Source: an uncultured Oscillospiraceae bacterium (GTDB taxonomy: Bacteria > Bacillota > Clostridia > Oscillospirales > Oscillospiraceae). From it: DNA of 10,558 nt. Both the position numbers and the translations under genes were made by a program. Of this stretch, positions 4,564-10,558 are shown one piece after another. Positions within the stretch are counted from its first letter, which is position 1. Each line of letters opens with the position of its first letter. A model generated the notes under the pieces. That model was not told the origin of the DNA, ran no database searches, and saw only the letters and a program-made list of their open reading frames with translations. The DNA lies in the NCBI GenBank assembly GCA_947628975.1, contig CANRBW010000045.1:1-10558 (forward strand), read 5' to 3'.

Positions 4564-7395
4564 TCAGGGGGTCGGGGGGTCGAAGCGTTTGGTCAAGGTC
4601 AGGATGTTCCGGCCGTCCCGGCAGAGGTAGTCCACCCGGTCCATGAACTTCTTCACGATGAAGATGCCCATGCCGCCGATCTCCCGCTCCTCCGCCGGGG
4701 CGGTGGTGTCCGGGTCGGGCTTCTGGGTGGGGTCGTAGGGGCGGCCGTCGTCGGTGAAGATCAGCCGGGCCTCCCCGTCGGCGACGGCGACCTCCACGCT
4801 GGCCTGGGCGGCCCCGCTGTAACGGACGATGTTGGAGAAGATCTCGTCGGTGACGATGTTCATTTTCACCAAAATCTTCTCCGGCGTCCCCGCCTTGCGC
4901 AGGGTGTCCTCCACAAAGCCCAGCACCCGCTCCACGCTGTCCATCTCCGGCTTGACGGTGATCTTGTCCCTGGGCAGCAGCCGCAGGTGGAGCATGGTGA
5001 TGTCGTCAAACTGCGGCGCGTCCCCCGCGAAGCGGTCCACATCCGCCTTCACCAGGCGGCAGACCTCCTGGGCGCTCAGCCCCTCCGCGCTCTTCATGGC
5101 GGCCAGGAGCCGGTCGTTGCCGTAGAGCTGGAGCTGGGCGTCGGTGGCCTCGGTGACGCCGTCGGTGTAGAGGTAGATCTCGTCCCCCGGCTCCAGGGTG
5201 AGCTGGCCGGTGCGGTAGTTCAGGTGCTCGATCTCCCCCAGCACGAAGCCGGGGCGGAACTCCAGAAAGCGCGTCTCGCCGCCCTGGCGGATCACGGGGG
5301 GATTGTGGCCGGCGCTGGCGAAGGTCAGCTCCCCGGTGGCGAGGTTCAGGATCCCCATCCAGCAGGTGACGAACATCTCCGCGTCGTTCCCCTCGCACAG
5401 CGCGTCGTTGGCGGCGGCCAGGATCCGGGCCACGTCGCCCTCCCGCTCGGCGCAGCTCTTGAGGATGCTCTTGGCCTGCATCATGAACATGGCCGCCGTG
5501 ATGCCCTTGCCGGACACGTCGGCGATGAGGAAGGCCAGGCGGTTCTCGTCCAGGAGGTAGAAGTCGTAGAAGTCGCCCCCCACCTCCTTGGCGGTGTCCA
5601 TGGTGGCGTAGATGTCAAAGTCGGTCCGGTCCGGATAGGGCGGGAAGACGCTGGGCAGCGTGGAGGACTGGATCACCTTGGCGATCTCCAGCTCCTTGTC
5701 GATCCGGGCCGCCGCCTCGGCGATGTAGCCCTTCAGGGTGGTCACGGTGGAGTTGATGTCGTCGGAGAGGGAGACGAACTCCTCGTTGGTGCGCACATCC
5801 ACCGACACGTTCAGGTTCCCCCCGGTGATCTGGGCCAGGGTGCCGTTGATGCGGTGGATATTCTCCACCACCAGCTTCTTGATGAGCAGGTAGACCAGGG
5901 CGAAGAGGACGGCGAAGACGATGATCTCCATGAACACCGTCACATACACCGACAGGTCCCGGAAGAACAGCACCTCGTCCACCGGCTCCACCGCGATGAT
6001 GTAATACCCCTCCGAGACGGTGTACATCAGGTAGGAGGGCACGCCGTAGACCTCGGCCTCATAGCGCCGGCCCTCCTCCAGCCCCTCCAGGCTGAGGCCG
6101 GTGACGCTCAGGCTCTCCCCCTCTTCCTCGCCGCCGTGGGGACTGCTGACCACGGTTTTCGCGCTGTCGTCCCCGCAGATGATGATGAAGCCGGTCTCCC
6201 CCACATGGCGGTTCCGGGTGGCGCCCACCACCTCCTGGTCGATGTCCTGGCGGAAGCGAGCCGCGTCGTACCCCACCTGCACGAAGCCGCCGTCGGCCAG
6301 GGCCACGCCGGCGTATTTCATGTAGGTATCGGCGTTCCTGCTGGTGGGCTGGTAGCTCTGAACGTACTCGGTCTTCTCCCCCTCCAGGAGGACCAGGAAG
6401 TCCCGCGCCTGGTCCCCGGAGGCCATGTCAAAGCCCACATAGTCCCGATTGGTGGAGCAGGCGATGATCCCGTCCTCCCCCACCACGTTGATCTCGGAGA
6501 AGTCGTTTCCGGGCTTGGCGCTGATGGTGTAGAGCAGGGAGTTGTCCACGCCCCCGGCCTTTTCGATGTCCTGGGCCACCGAGCGGGTCAGCCGCAGCAG
6601 GTTCTCGTCGGAGGCGTCCCCCACGTCCGCCTTCACATCCTCGATGTTCAGCCAGAGCAGGGCGGTGTTGTCGCTGATGGAGACCCGGTTTTGCAGGATG
6701 AAGGTGAAGAGGCTGGTGATCACGAAGGCCGCCATCACCACCGCGAACAGCCACCGGGAGAAGGTCTGGGACAGCTGTTTGTGCTCCTTGTCCACCCGCA
6801 GACGCTCCTTGCCCATGAGGGTCACCGTCAGCAGGCAGAACATCACCGAGAAGGCGTTGGCCACGATCATGGGGGGCGCGCAGCCCTTCACGAAGGTGAA
6901 CGCCTGTTTCACGTCCGACATATTGGTGAAGAAGATCATCAGCATATGCAGGACTTCCATCACCAGCCCCACGGCGAAGCCGTAGTACCACGACGGTTTC
7001 TTGTCGTCGAACATCCACTTGCGGATGGCCGCCCCCAGCAGGCCGGCCAGGATGGTGGACACCGAACAGGCCAGGCGGGTATAGGTCCCCGCCCCCCAGT
7101 ACACGGCGAACCAGCGCTCCATCCCGCCGATCAGCCCGGCCAGGATCCCGGCGGGGGCGCCGAAGACCAGCCCCGCGGACAGCGGCGCGGCGTCCCGGAC
7201 ATTGATGATGACCCCGTAGGCCGGCACCCCGAACTCCGAGCAGAAGACCGAAACCCCGCCCAGCAGCAGCCCGTAGAGCAGCTGGCTGCGGGTGCGGCTC
7301 CAGCGGCCAAGGGCGGTCTTCCGGCTCAAAAGGTACAGCACCGCCGTCGCCAGTACCGGGCAGGCCGCGGCGATGATCAGTCGAAAATATACCAT
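4564..7395 (-). CDS. Multi-domain sensor: LytS-type 5TM receptor, extracytoplasmic sensor, HAMP, SpoIIE/PP2C phosphatase and RsbW-like kinase
   Basis: A 943-residue membrane protein. Residues 1-195 are a multi-helix LytS/YhcK-type 5TM receptor with the pattern 'NVRDAAPLSAGLVFGAPAG' (65-83), 'GGMERW' and 'CSVSTILAGLLG'. A further helix (216-235) and one at 481-507 flank an about 240-residue presumed extracytoplasmic sensor. HAMP follows (about 509-558). The SpoIIE-type PP2C phosphatase (about 565-805) keeps its metal-binding motifs: 'EVGGDFYDFY' (604-613), 'IADVSGKG' (624-631), 'SAGHNPP' (694-700), 'YTDGVTEA' (743-750) and 'DDITML' (797-802). The C-terminal GHKL/RsbW-like domain (about 810-938) has an N-box with E851 and N855, a G1 box 'DDGRPYDP' (882-889) and a G2 box 'GGMGIFIVKK' (907-916), so it looks active. 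By family knowledge, the phosphatase dephosphorylates and the kinase phosphorylates a STAS partner; that partner is the gene just upstream. The start at 7395 has only a weak ribosome site and lies 19 bases after the STAS gene. No sigma factor is nearby. Confidence 0.9.
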   Translation of the reverse strand: MVYFRLIIAAACPVLATAVLYLLSRKTALGRWSRTRSQLLYGLLLGGVSVFCSEFGVPAYGVIINVRDAAPLSAGLVFGAPAGILAGLIGGMERWFAVYWGAGTYTRLACSVSTILAGLLGAAIRKWMFDDKKPSWYYGFAVGLVMEVLHMLMIFFTNMSDVKQAFTFVKGCAPPMIVANAFSVMFCLLTVTLMGKERLRVDKEHKQLSQTFSRWLFAVVMAAFVITSLFTFILQNRVSISDNTALLWLNIEDVKADVGDASDENLLRLTRSVAQDIEKAGGVDNSLLYTISAKPGNDFSEINVVGEDGIIACSTNRDYVGFDMASGDQARDFLVLLEGEKTEYVQSYQPTSRNADTYMKYAGVALADGGFVQVGYDAARFRQDIDQEVVGATRNRHVGETGFIIICGDDSAKTVVSSPHGGEEEGESLSVTGLSLEGLEEGRRYEAEVYGVPSYLMYTVSEGYYIIAVEPVDEVLFFRDLSVYVTVFMEIIVFAVLFALVYLLIKKLVVENIHRINGTLAQITGGNLNVSVDVRTNEEFVSLSDDINSTVTTLKGYIAEAAARIDKELEIAKVIQSSTLPSVFPPYPDRTDFDIYATMDTAKEVGGDFYDFYLLDENRLAFLIADVSGKGITAAMFMMQAKSILKSCAEREGDVARILAAANDALCEGNDAEMFVTCWMGILNLATGELTFASAGHNPPVIRQGGETRFLEFRPGFVLGEIEHLNYRTGQLTLEPGDEIYLYTDGVTEATDAQLQLYGNDRLLAAMKSAEGLSAQEVCRLVKADVDRFAGDAPQFDDITMLHLRLLPRDKITVKPEMDSVERVLGFVEDTLRKAGTPEKILVKMNIVTDEIFSNIVRYSGAAQASVEVAVADGEARLIFTDDGRPYDPTQKPDPDTTAPAEEREIGGMGIFIVKKFMDRVDYLCRDGRNILTLTKRFDPPTP

Positions 7396-7414
7396 GCTCT
7401 CGCCCCGTTCTCCC

Positions 7415-7711
7415 TTACTCGATGGTGAGGATCTCCATCGAGCCGGTCACCTCGAAGACCTCCTTCACGTCCTCGTTGGCCCCGCGGATGACCATGCTCC
7501 CCTGCCGGTTCATGGTCTTCTGGGCGGCGAACAGCACCCGCAGTCCGGCGGAGGAGATGTAGTCCAGGCCGGAGAAGTCCAGCACCAGGGCGGTAACGCC
7601 CTCCAAGGACGCCTTCAGCTCCGCGTCCAGCTGGGGCGCCGTCACCGTCTCCAGCCGGCCCGCCACCTTGACGGTCAGTTCCGTTCCGTTTTGTGTCTTT
7701 TCGATGGTCAT
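7415..7711 (-). CDS. RsbV/SpoIIAA-like STAS protein (anti-sigma factor antagonist family)
   Basis: A 98-residue single-domain STAS protein. I start at ATG 7711 because GGAGGGA lies 6 bases upstream; a TTG at 7726 would place that ribosome site inside the gene. The fold order is typical: strand 'ELTVKVAGRLETVTAPQL' (11-28), 'VTALVLDFSGLDYISSAGL' (39-57), then 'GSMVIRGANEDVKEVFEVTG'. Ser54 in 'DYISSAGLR' aligns with the phosphorylated serine of SpoIIAA and RsbV. In the known systems the dephosphorylated form binds the RsbW-type kinase and releases its client. Here it is the middle gene of the operon, between a transporter carrying an RsbW-like domain and the phosphatase/kinase sensor, so it is the likely moving part of the switch. 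Confidence 0.93.
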   Translation of the reverse strand: MTIEKTQNGTELTVKVAGRLETVTAPQLDAELKASLEGVTALVLDFSGLDYISSAGLRVLFAAQKTMNRQGSMVIRGANEDVKEVFEVTGSMEILTIE

Positions 7712-7739
7712 ACCCGATCCCTCCAATAAAATGTCTGTT

Positions 7740-7771
7740 CCGCGCGATCTCCGCGCGGCCGCCTCAGGCGG
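7740..7771 (-). promoter_or_regulatory. Two tandem hairpins between the symporter and STAS genes
   Basis: In the 63-base gap, CCGCC-TGA-GGCGG (7771-7759) is followed at once by CCGCGCG-GAGAT-CGCGCGG (7758-7740). A T-rich stretch (ATTTTATT) comes 6 bases later, just before the STAS ribosome site. The pair could be an attenuator or an mRNA-processing/stability element that lowers STAS and sensor expression relative to the transporter. The T-tract is too distant for a standard terminator. Confidence 0.5.
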
Positions 7772-7774
7772 TAA

Positions 7775-9394
7775 TTATCCCTTCCGGGCTCCGGCGGGGC
7801 GTTTCCCCTGCCGCAGAGCTTTCTCATCCAACATATCCAGCGAACTCCCCACCAGGGTCAGGGCCATCTGTAGGCCAAAGAGGTTGACCGCAGTGGAGGT
7901 GAACTCCAAGACCACGTTCAGCGCCGTGGTGATGGCCACCGCCTCGGCGGGGACGCCCAGCTGGACGAACAGGAGCGTATAGCAGGTCAGCGCGCTCCCC
8001 GGCACCGGCGGGGCGGCGATGGCCAGCACCGCGGTGATGAACAGCGCCGTCAACAGCCAGGACGGGGAGATGGTCACGTCGTAGACCTCCGCCATGCCCA
8101 GCGCCGCCGCCAGAAGGGTCACCGCCGCGCCGGGCATGAAAATCACCTGCCCCAGGGGCAGGCCGAAGCGGAGCACCTTGGGGTCGATGCCCAGGTCCTT
8201 TTCACAGCACTCCGCGTTGGTGGGGTAGGCCGCCACCGAGGAGGCGGTGCTCAGCCCCAGCAGAAAGGTGGGCAGGGTCTTTTTGACGATCACGCCGGGG
8301 CTGACCCGCAGCTTGACGCAGACCAGGACCAGGTAGATCAGCGTCACCGTGACCAGCCCCAGGCCCAGGGCCAGGACGACCTTGTAGGAGCGGGCCAGGG
8401 CGGCGAAGCTGTCGCTGAGGAACATATTGAGGATGCTCCCGAAGACGAAGGCCGGGATCAGGGCGCTCACCGCCCCCATGATGAGCTGGACCACATAGTT
8501 GGCCTGTTCGATGAAGACGGCCGCCACCGAGACCTTCTCCCCCAACAGCAGCAGGGCGATCCCGATCAGCACCGCCACGAAGATGATCTGGAGGGGGTTG
8601 CCCTCGGTGAAGGGGGTGAAGAAGTTGGCCGGGACGATGTTCAGCACCATGTCCCGCAGCTCCGCCGGGGCGAAGGCCGCGCCGCCGCCGGGGGAGATGG
8701 GAAACAGCGGCAGCATGGCCGCGCCCCCCGCCGCCGTGAGCAGGAAGGTCATCAGCACGAAGTGGGCGACCATCCGCTTGCCGACGCGGCCCAGGGTGGC
8801 CGTGTCCCCGATACAGCAGATGCCCCAGGTCACAGAAAGGAAGATCATGGGCCCCGACACGGCGGAGAGGATGCCCATGAAGGTGTTGAAGATGGGCGTG
8901 ATGACCTCCCGGGTGATCCCCGCCCGAAGCCCGTCGGGCAAGAGCTGGCTCAGCAGGCCCAGCGCCACCGCCAGGACCACCGCCGCCGCCATGGAGGCGA
9001 TGAGGGACTGCCTCTTCTTCCGCTTGGGGGTGAACAGGATGCGGTTCTCCCCATCCCGGTACTGCCACAGCGGGGCCAGGCCCATGTGGGCCATCATCCC
9101 CGCCAGCATGGCCCCGCCCTCGTCCTGGGCGTCCCCCGCCCGGAAGGGGTCCAGCCGCCCGCCGGGGACCACCGCCTCCACCCGGATGGAGCGCAGACGC
9201 CGCTGGAGGCGGAGGGTGAACCGCCCCGCCGCGCACCGCTCCCGGTAGCACAGCAGGCCCTCCTCCATGGCCAGCCGGACCCGCAGGATCTCCCGCGGCT
9301 CCACCCCGACCTGGGTCAAAAACTGCTCGATGGCCTCGCTGGCGGCGTCGATCTCCAGGTCGGTCAGCTCATATTCCTTGACGGTCTTATCCAT
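7775..9394 (-). CDS. SDF-superfamily (dicarboxylate/amino acid:cation) symporter with an N-terminal degenerate RsbW-like domain
   Basis: A 539-residue protein. Residues from about 130 form the transporter: 'VSGPMIFLSVTWGI' (179-192), the serine-rich HP1 loop 'GLSTASSVAAYPTN' (380-393), the TM7 motif region 'VIFMPGAAVTLL' (417-428), HP2 'APPVPGSAL' (461-469) and TM8 'ALNVVLEFTSTAVNLFG' (491-507). This is the glutamate-transporter fold. The TM7 motif is nearer to SstT (NMAGAA, Na+/serine-threonine) than to NMDGT, and the TM8 arginine that binds acidic side chains is a serine here, so a neutral substrate is more likely. Residues 1-125 are extra. They resemble a GHKL/RsbW domain: 'ILRVRLAMEEGLL' (36-48) at the N-box, 'VVPGGRLDPF' (75-84) at G1 and 'GGAMLAGMMAHMG' (93-105) at G2, but lack the N-box Asn and G1 Asp. 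First gene of the operon. The ribosome site is unclear: AAAAGGGG about 12 bases upstream, AAGGGA adjacent. Confidence 0.87.
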   Translation of the reverse strand: MDKTVKEYELTDLEIDAASEAIEQFLTQVGVEPREILRVRLAMEEGLLCYRERCAAGRFTLRLQRRLRSIRVEAVVPGGRLDPFRAGDAQDEGGAMLAGMMAHMGLAPLWQYRDGENRILFTPKRKKRQSLIASMAAAVVLAVALGLLSQLLPDGLRAGITREVITPIFNTFMGILSAVSGPMIFLSVTWGICCIGDTATLGRVGKRMVAHFVLMTFLLTAAGGAAMLPLFPISPGGGAAFAPAELRDMVLNIVPANFFTPFTEGNPLQIIFVAVLIGIALLLLGEKVSVAAVFIEQANYVVQLIMGAVSALIPAFVFGSILNMFLSDSFAALARSYKVVLALGLGLVTVTLIYLVLVCVKLRVSPGVIVKKTLPTFLLGLSTASSVAAYPTNAECCEKDLGIDPKVLRFGLPLGQVIFMPGAAVTLLAAALGMAEVYDVTISPSWLLTALFITAVLAIAAPPVPGSALTCYTLLFVQLGVPAEAVAITTALNVVLEFTSTAVNLFGLQMALTLVGSSLDMLDEKALRQGKRPAGARKG

Positions 9395-9422
9395 TCCCTT
9401 CCAGGACCCCTTTTTTCCCGCC

Positions 9423-9452
9423 GGCAGGGCCCTGCCCCGTCAGTCCGCGGAC
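9423..9452 (-). promoter_or_regulatory. Two palindromes in the leader of the symporter operon, possible operators
   Basis: GGCAGGGCCCTGCC (9423-9436) and GTCCGCGGAC (9443-9452) are perfect palindromes. They sit between the predicted transcription start (about 9459) and the start codon at 9394. Their position just downstream of the promoter suits a repressor site or leader structure. GC-rich palindromes also arise by chance here. Confidence 0.3.
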
Positions 9453-9465
9453 AACATATCGCTTT

Positions 9466-9494
9466 ATTGTACCTGAAATTTTTGGTCAATGCAA
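9466..9494 (-). promoter_or_regulatory. Promoter of the symporter-STAS-phosphatase operon
   Basis: On the minus strand TTGCAT (9494-9489), a 17-bp spacer and TACAAT (9471-9466) lie within an AT-rich island of about 35 bases in otherwise GC-rich DNA. An overlapping TTGACC has only a 12-bp spacer to the same -10 and is less likely. The promoter resembles a normal housekeeping sigma-A site. Confidence 0.75.
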
Positions 9495-9514
9495 CCCCCA
9501 CCTGGGGCAAAACC

Positions 9515-10372
9515 TCAGACCTCTCCGCCCCCGGCCGGCCCGGTCTGGACCACCTGGCCCCTGGCCTCCGGGTCGTCCAGGATGAGCTCCCCCACCGAGG
9601 GGGCGCTGATCCGCCCCTTCCGGGGGTTTTTGACGCTGAGGATGGGGGTGGTCACCGTGGCCTCCACCTCCGAGCGCTCGAAGGACAGGTCGGTGTCCTC
9701 CATCTGGCAGTCCACCAGCTTCAGCCCTTGGCAGTAGCACAGGGGCTGGGTGCCGATGATCCTGCACCGGACCAGGGTCAGGTTTTTGGAGTACCAGGCC
9801 AGGTACTCCCCCTTCAGCACGCTGTCGGTGACGGTGACGTTCTCGGCGTGCCAGAGGGAGTCCTTGGTGTCAAAGACGCAGTGGTCAAAGGCGCTGTCGC
9901 GGATGTACTGGAAGGAGTACTTCCCCTCCAGCCTCACCTCCCGCAATTCCAGTTCCCCGCCCCGGAGGAAGAAGTACTCGCTCACCGCGTGGCAGTCCTC
10001 CATGCGGACCTGGCTGGTGGACCAGCCGAACTCCGGCGAGAGGATGTCGCACCGCCGCATGGCCACCTGGCCGCACTCCCGCAGGGCCTTGATGCCGTGG
10101 AGCTTGGTGTCCTCTATGTCGATCTGGTGGGAGTACCACAGGGCGGCCCGGCAGAGCGGGGTCATCTCACAGCCCCGGATCCGCAGACCCTGAACGTGCC
10201 AGAAGGGGTAGCGCAGGTTGAAGTAGCAGTCCTGGGCGGTGATGTCGGCGCACTCCTTGAAGGCGCTCTCGCCGTCGGCGGGGCCGTCAAAGGCGCAGTG
10301 GACGGCCGTGACGCCCCGGCTGCCGTAGAGGGCCCGCTCGGCGTCAAAGGTCTGGTTCTCGATCCTTGTCAT
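9515..10372 (-). CDS. DUF3737 family right-handed beta-helix protein
   Basis: A 285-residue soluble protein starting at ATG 10372 with AAAGGAG 10 bases upstream. It consists almost entirely of rungs of about 20-22 residues with an aromatic turn followed by alternating beta residues. Examples are 'FWHVQGLRIRGC', 'LWYSHQIDIEDT', 'LWHAENVTVTDS', 'AWYSKNLTLVRC' and 'LCYCQGLKLVDC'. The opening 'FDAERALYGSRGV' and 'ESAFKECADITAQDCYF', and the closing 'SVKNPRKGRI', are the DUF3737 signature as I remember it. The fold predicted from such rungs is a pectate-lyase-like solenoid, but I see no catalytic lyase motif. Function is unknown; it has no signal peptide and should be cytoplasmic. It lies 57 bases after the preceding gene on the same strand and may share its transcript. 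I see no good terminator between it and the symporter promoter. Confidence 0.9.
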   Translation of the reverse strand: MTRIENQTFDAERALYGSRGVTAVHCAFDGPADGESAFKECADITAQDCYFNLRYPFWHVQGLRIRGCEMTPLCRAALWYSHQIDIEDTKLHGIKALRECGQVAMRRCDILSPEFGWSTSQVRMEDCHAVSEYFFLRGGELELREVRLEGKYSFQYIRDSAFDHCVFDTKDSLWHAENVTVTDSVLKGEYLAWYSKNLTLVRCRIIGTQPLCYCQGLKLVDCQMEDTDLSFERSEVEATVTTPILSVKNPRKGRISAPSVGELILDDPEARGQVVQTGPAGGGEV

Positions 10373-10397
10373 GGTGGGATGGCTCCTTTGCGATGTG

Positions 10398-10415
10398 GCC
10401 CCGCCGCGGCGGGGC
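10398..10415. repeat. 18-bp GC palindrome upstream of the DUF3737 gene
   Basis: The 18 bases are a perfect inverted repeat (GCCCCGCCG/CGGCGGGGC) between the stop of the preceding gene and the DUF3737 ribosome site. In RNA it would fold to a tight GC hairpin without a T-tract. It could be a stability element in an operon or an operator; it is not a standard terminator. Confidence 0.5.
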
Positions 10416-10429
10416 GCCCCGGCGGGCGG

Positions 10430-10558
10430 TCAGGCCCAGGGGTTTTCGGTGGGATAGGGCAGCTCCTTGGGCTGGTTGTAGGCGATGTCCCGCACGCCCA
10501 GGAGCTTGAAGACCTCAAACAGGGTCTTGCCGTAGTGGCCGAAGGCCACCGCCCCGTG
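10430..10558 (-). CDS. Unidentified gene, C-terminal 42 residues only
   Basis: An open frame enters from the right edge and ends at TGA 10430-10432. It reads 'GAVAFGHYGKTLFEVFKLLG' and then a polar tail ending in 'LPYPTENPWA'. Codon use (strong G/C at third positions) and the 57-base spacing to a good ribosome site support a real gene upstream of the DUF3737 gene. I do not recognise the family from this fragment. The amphipathic helix followed by a proline-rich tail would suit the end of a small alpha/beta enzyme, but that is a guess. Confidence 0.65.
   Translation of the reverse strand, partial: HGAVAFGHYGKTLFEVFKLLGVRDIAYNQPKELPYPTENPWA

Noticed and set aside
4558..7428. A 956-codon open frame on the plus strand opposite the phosphatase gene.
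   Set aside because: It is very rich in His, Asp, Gly, Val and Gln with no domain pattern, a mirror of the GC-rich codons of the real gene, which has clear domains along its full length.
7712..7726. A TTG start at 7726 adding five residues to the STAS protein.
   Set aside because: It would place the GGAGGGA ribosome site inside the coding region; ATG 7711 has ideal spacing and matches normal STAS length.
9495..9506. CCCC-AGGT-GGGG on the minus strand after the DUF3737 stop as a terminator.
   Set aside because: The stem is only four pairs and is followed by GTTGCATT, with no T-tract.
1..10558. CRISPR arrays, insertion sequences or long direct repeats.
   Set aside because: Reading both strands, I saw no regularly spaced repeats, no transposase and no integrase.

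Overview
The window is GC-rich DNA with short intergenic gaps and AGGAGG-type ribosome binding sites. A SpoVB-like flippase, a DUF4364 protein, a CmpB-type membrane protein and a SpoIIE-type phosphatase system together point to a high-GC, probably spore-forming Clostridia. The Oscillospiraceae type (Flavonifractor/Lawsonibacter-like gut bacteria) is my best guess, by inference only.

Left part (1-2090). A SpoVB/MATE-like flippase runs off the left edge on the minus strand. A well-formed promoter on the plus strand drives a two-gene unit: a DUF4364 protein followed one base later by a CmpB-like five-helix membrane protein. The second gene meets its convergent neighbour with both stop codons inside one CTAG palindrome.

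Middle (2087-4559). A minus-strand gene encodes TrmB (tRNA m7G46 methyltransferase) fused in frame to a GNAT acetyltransferase domain. It is divergent from a tRNA-Pro(UGG) gene, and the two promoters appear to share one self-complementary -35 hexamer (TTGCAA), each with a 17-bp spacer. The tRNA has its own terminator. Next comes a monocistronic gene of visibly lower GC, an XRE-type helix-turn-helix fused to six membrane helices, with its own promoter and a strong terminator.

Right part (4564-10558, all minus strand). The most interesting unit is a three-gene operon read 9394 to 4564. It encodes (i) an SDF-superfamily amino-acid symporter with an extra N-terminal domain resembling a degenerate RsbW/GHKL ATPase, (ii) an RsbV-like STAS protein with a phosphorylatable serine, and (iii) a 943-residue sensor carrying a LytS-type 5TM domain, an extracytoplasmic region, HAMP, a SpoIIE/PP2C phosphatase and an intact RsbW-like kinase domain in one chain. 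This is a full partner-switching set with no sigma factor, and a transporter sits where the sigma factor/anti-sigma pair would be. I propose that the switch controls or reads the transporter itself. Upstream lie a DUF3737 beta-helix protein and the C-terminal end of an unrecognised gene that runs off the right edge.
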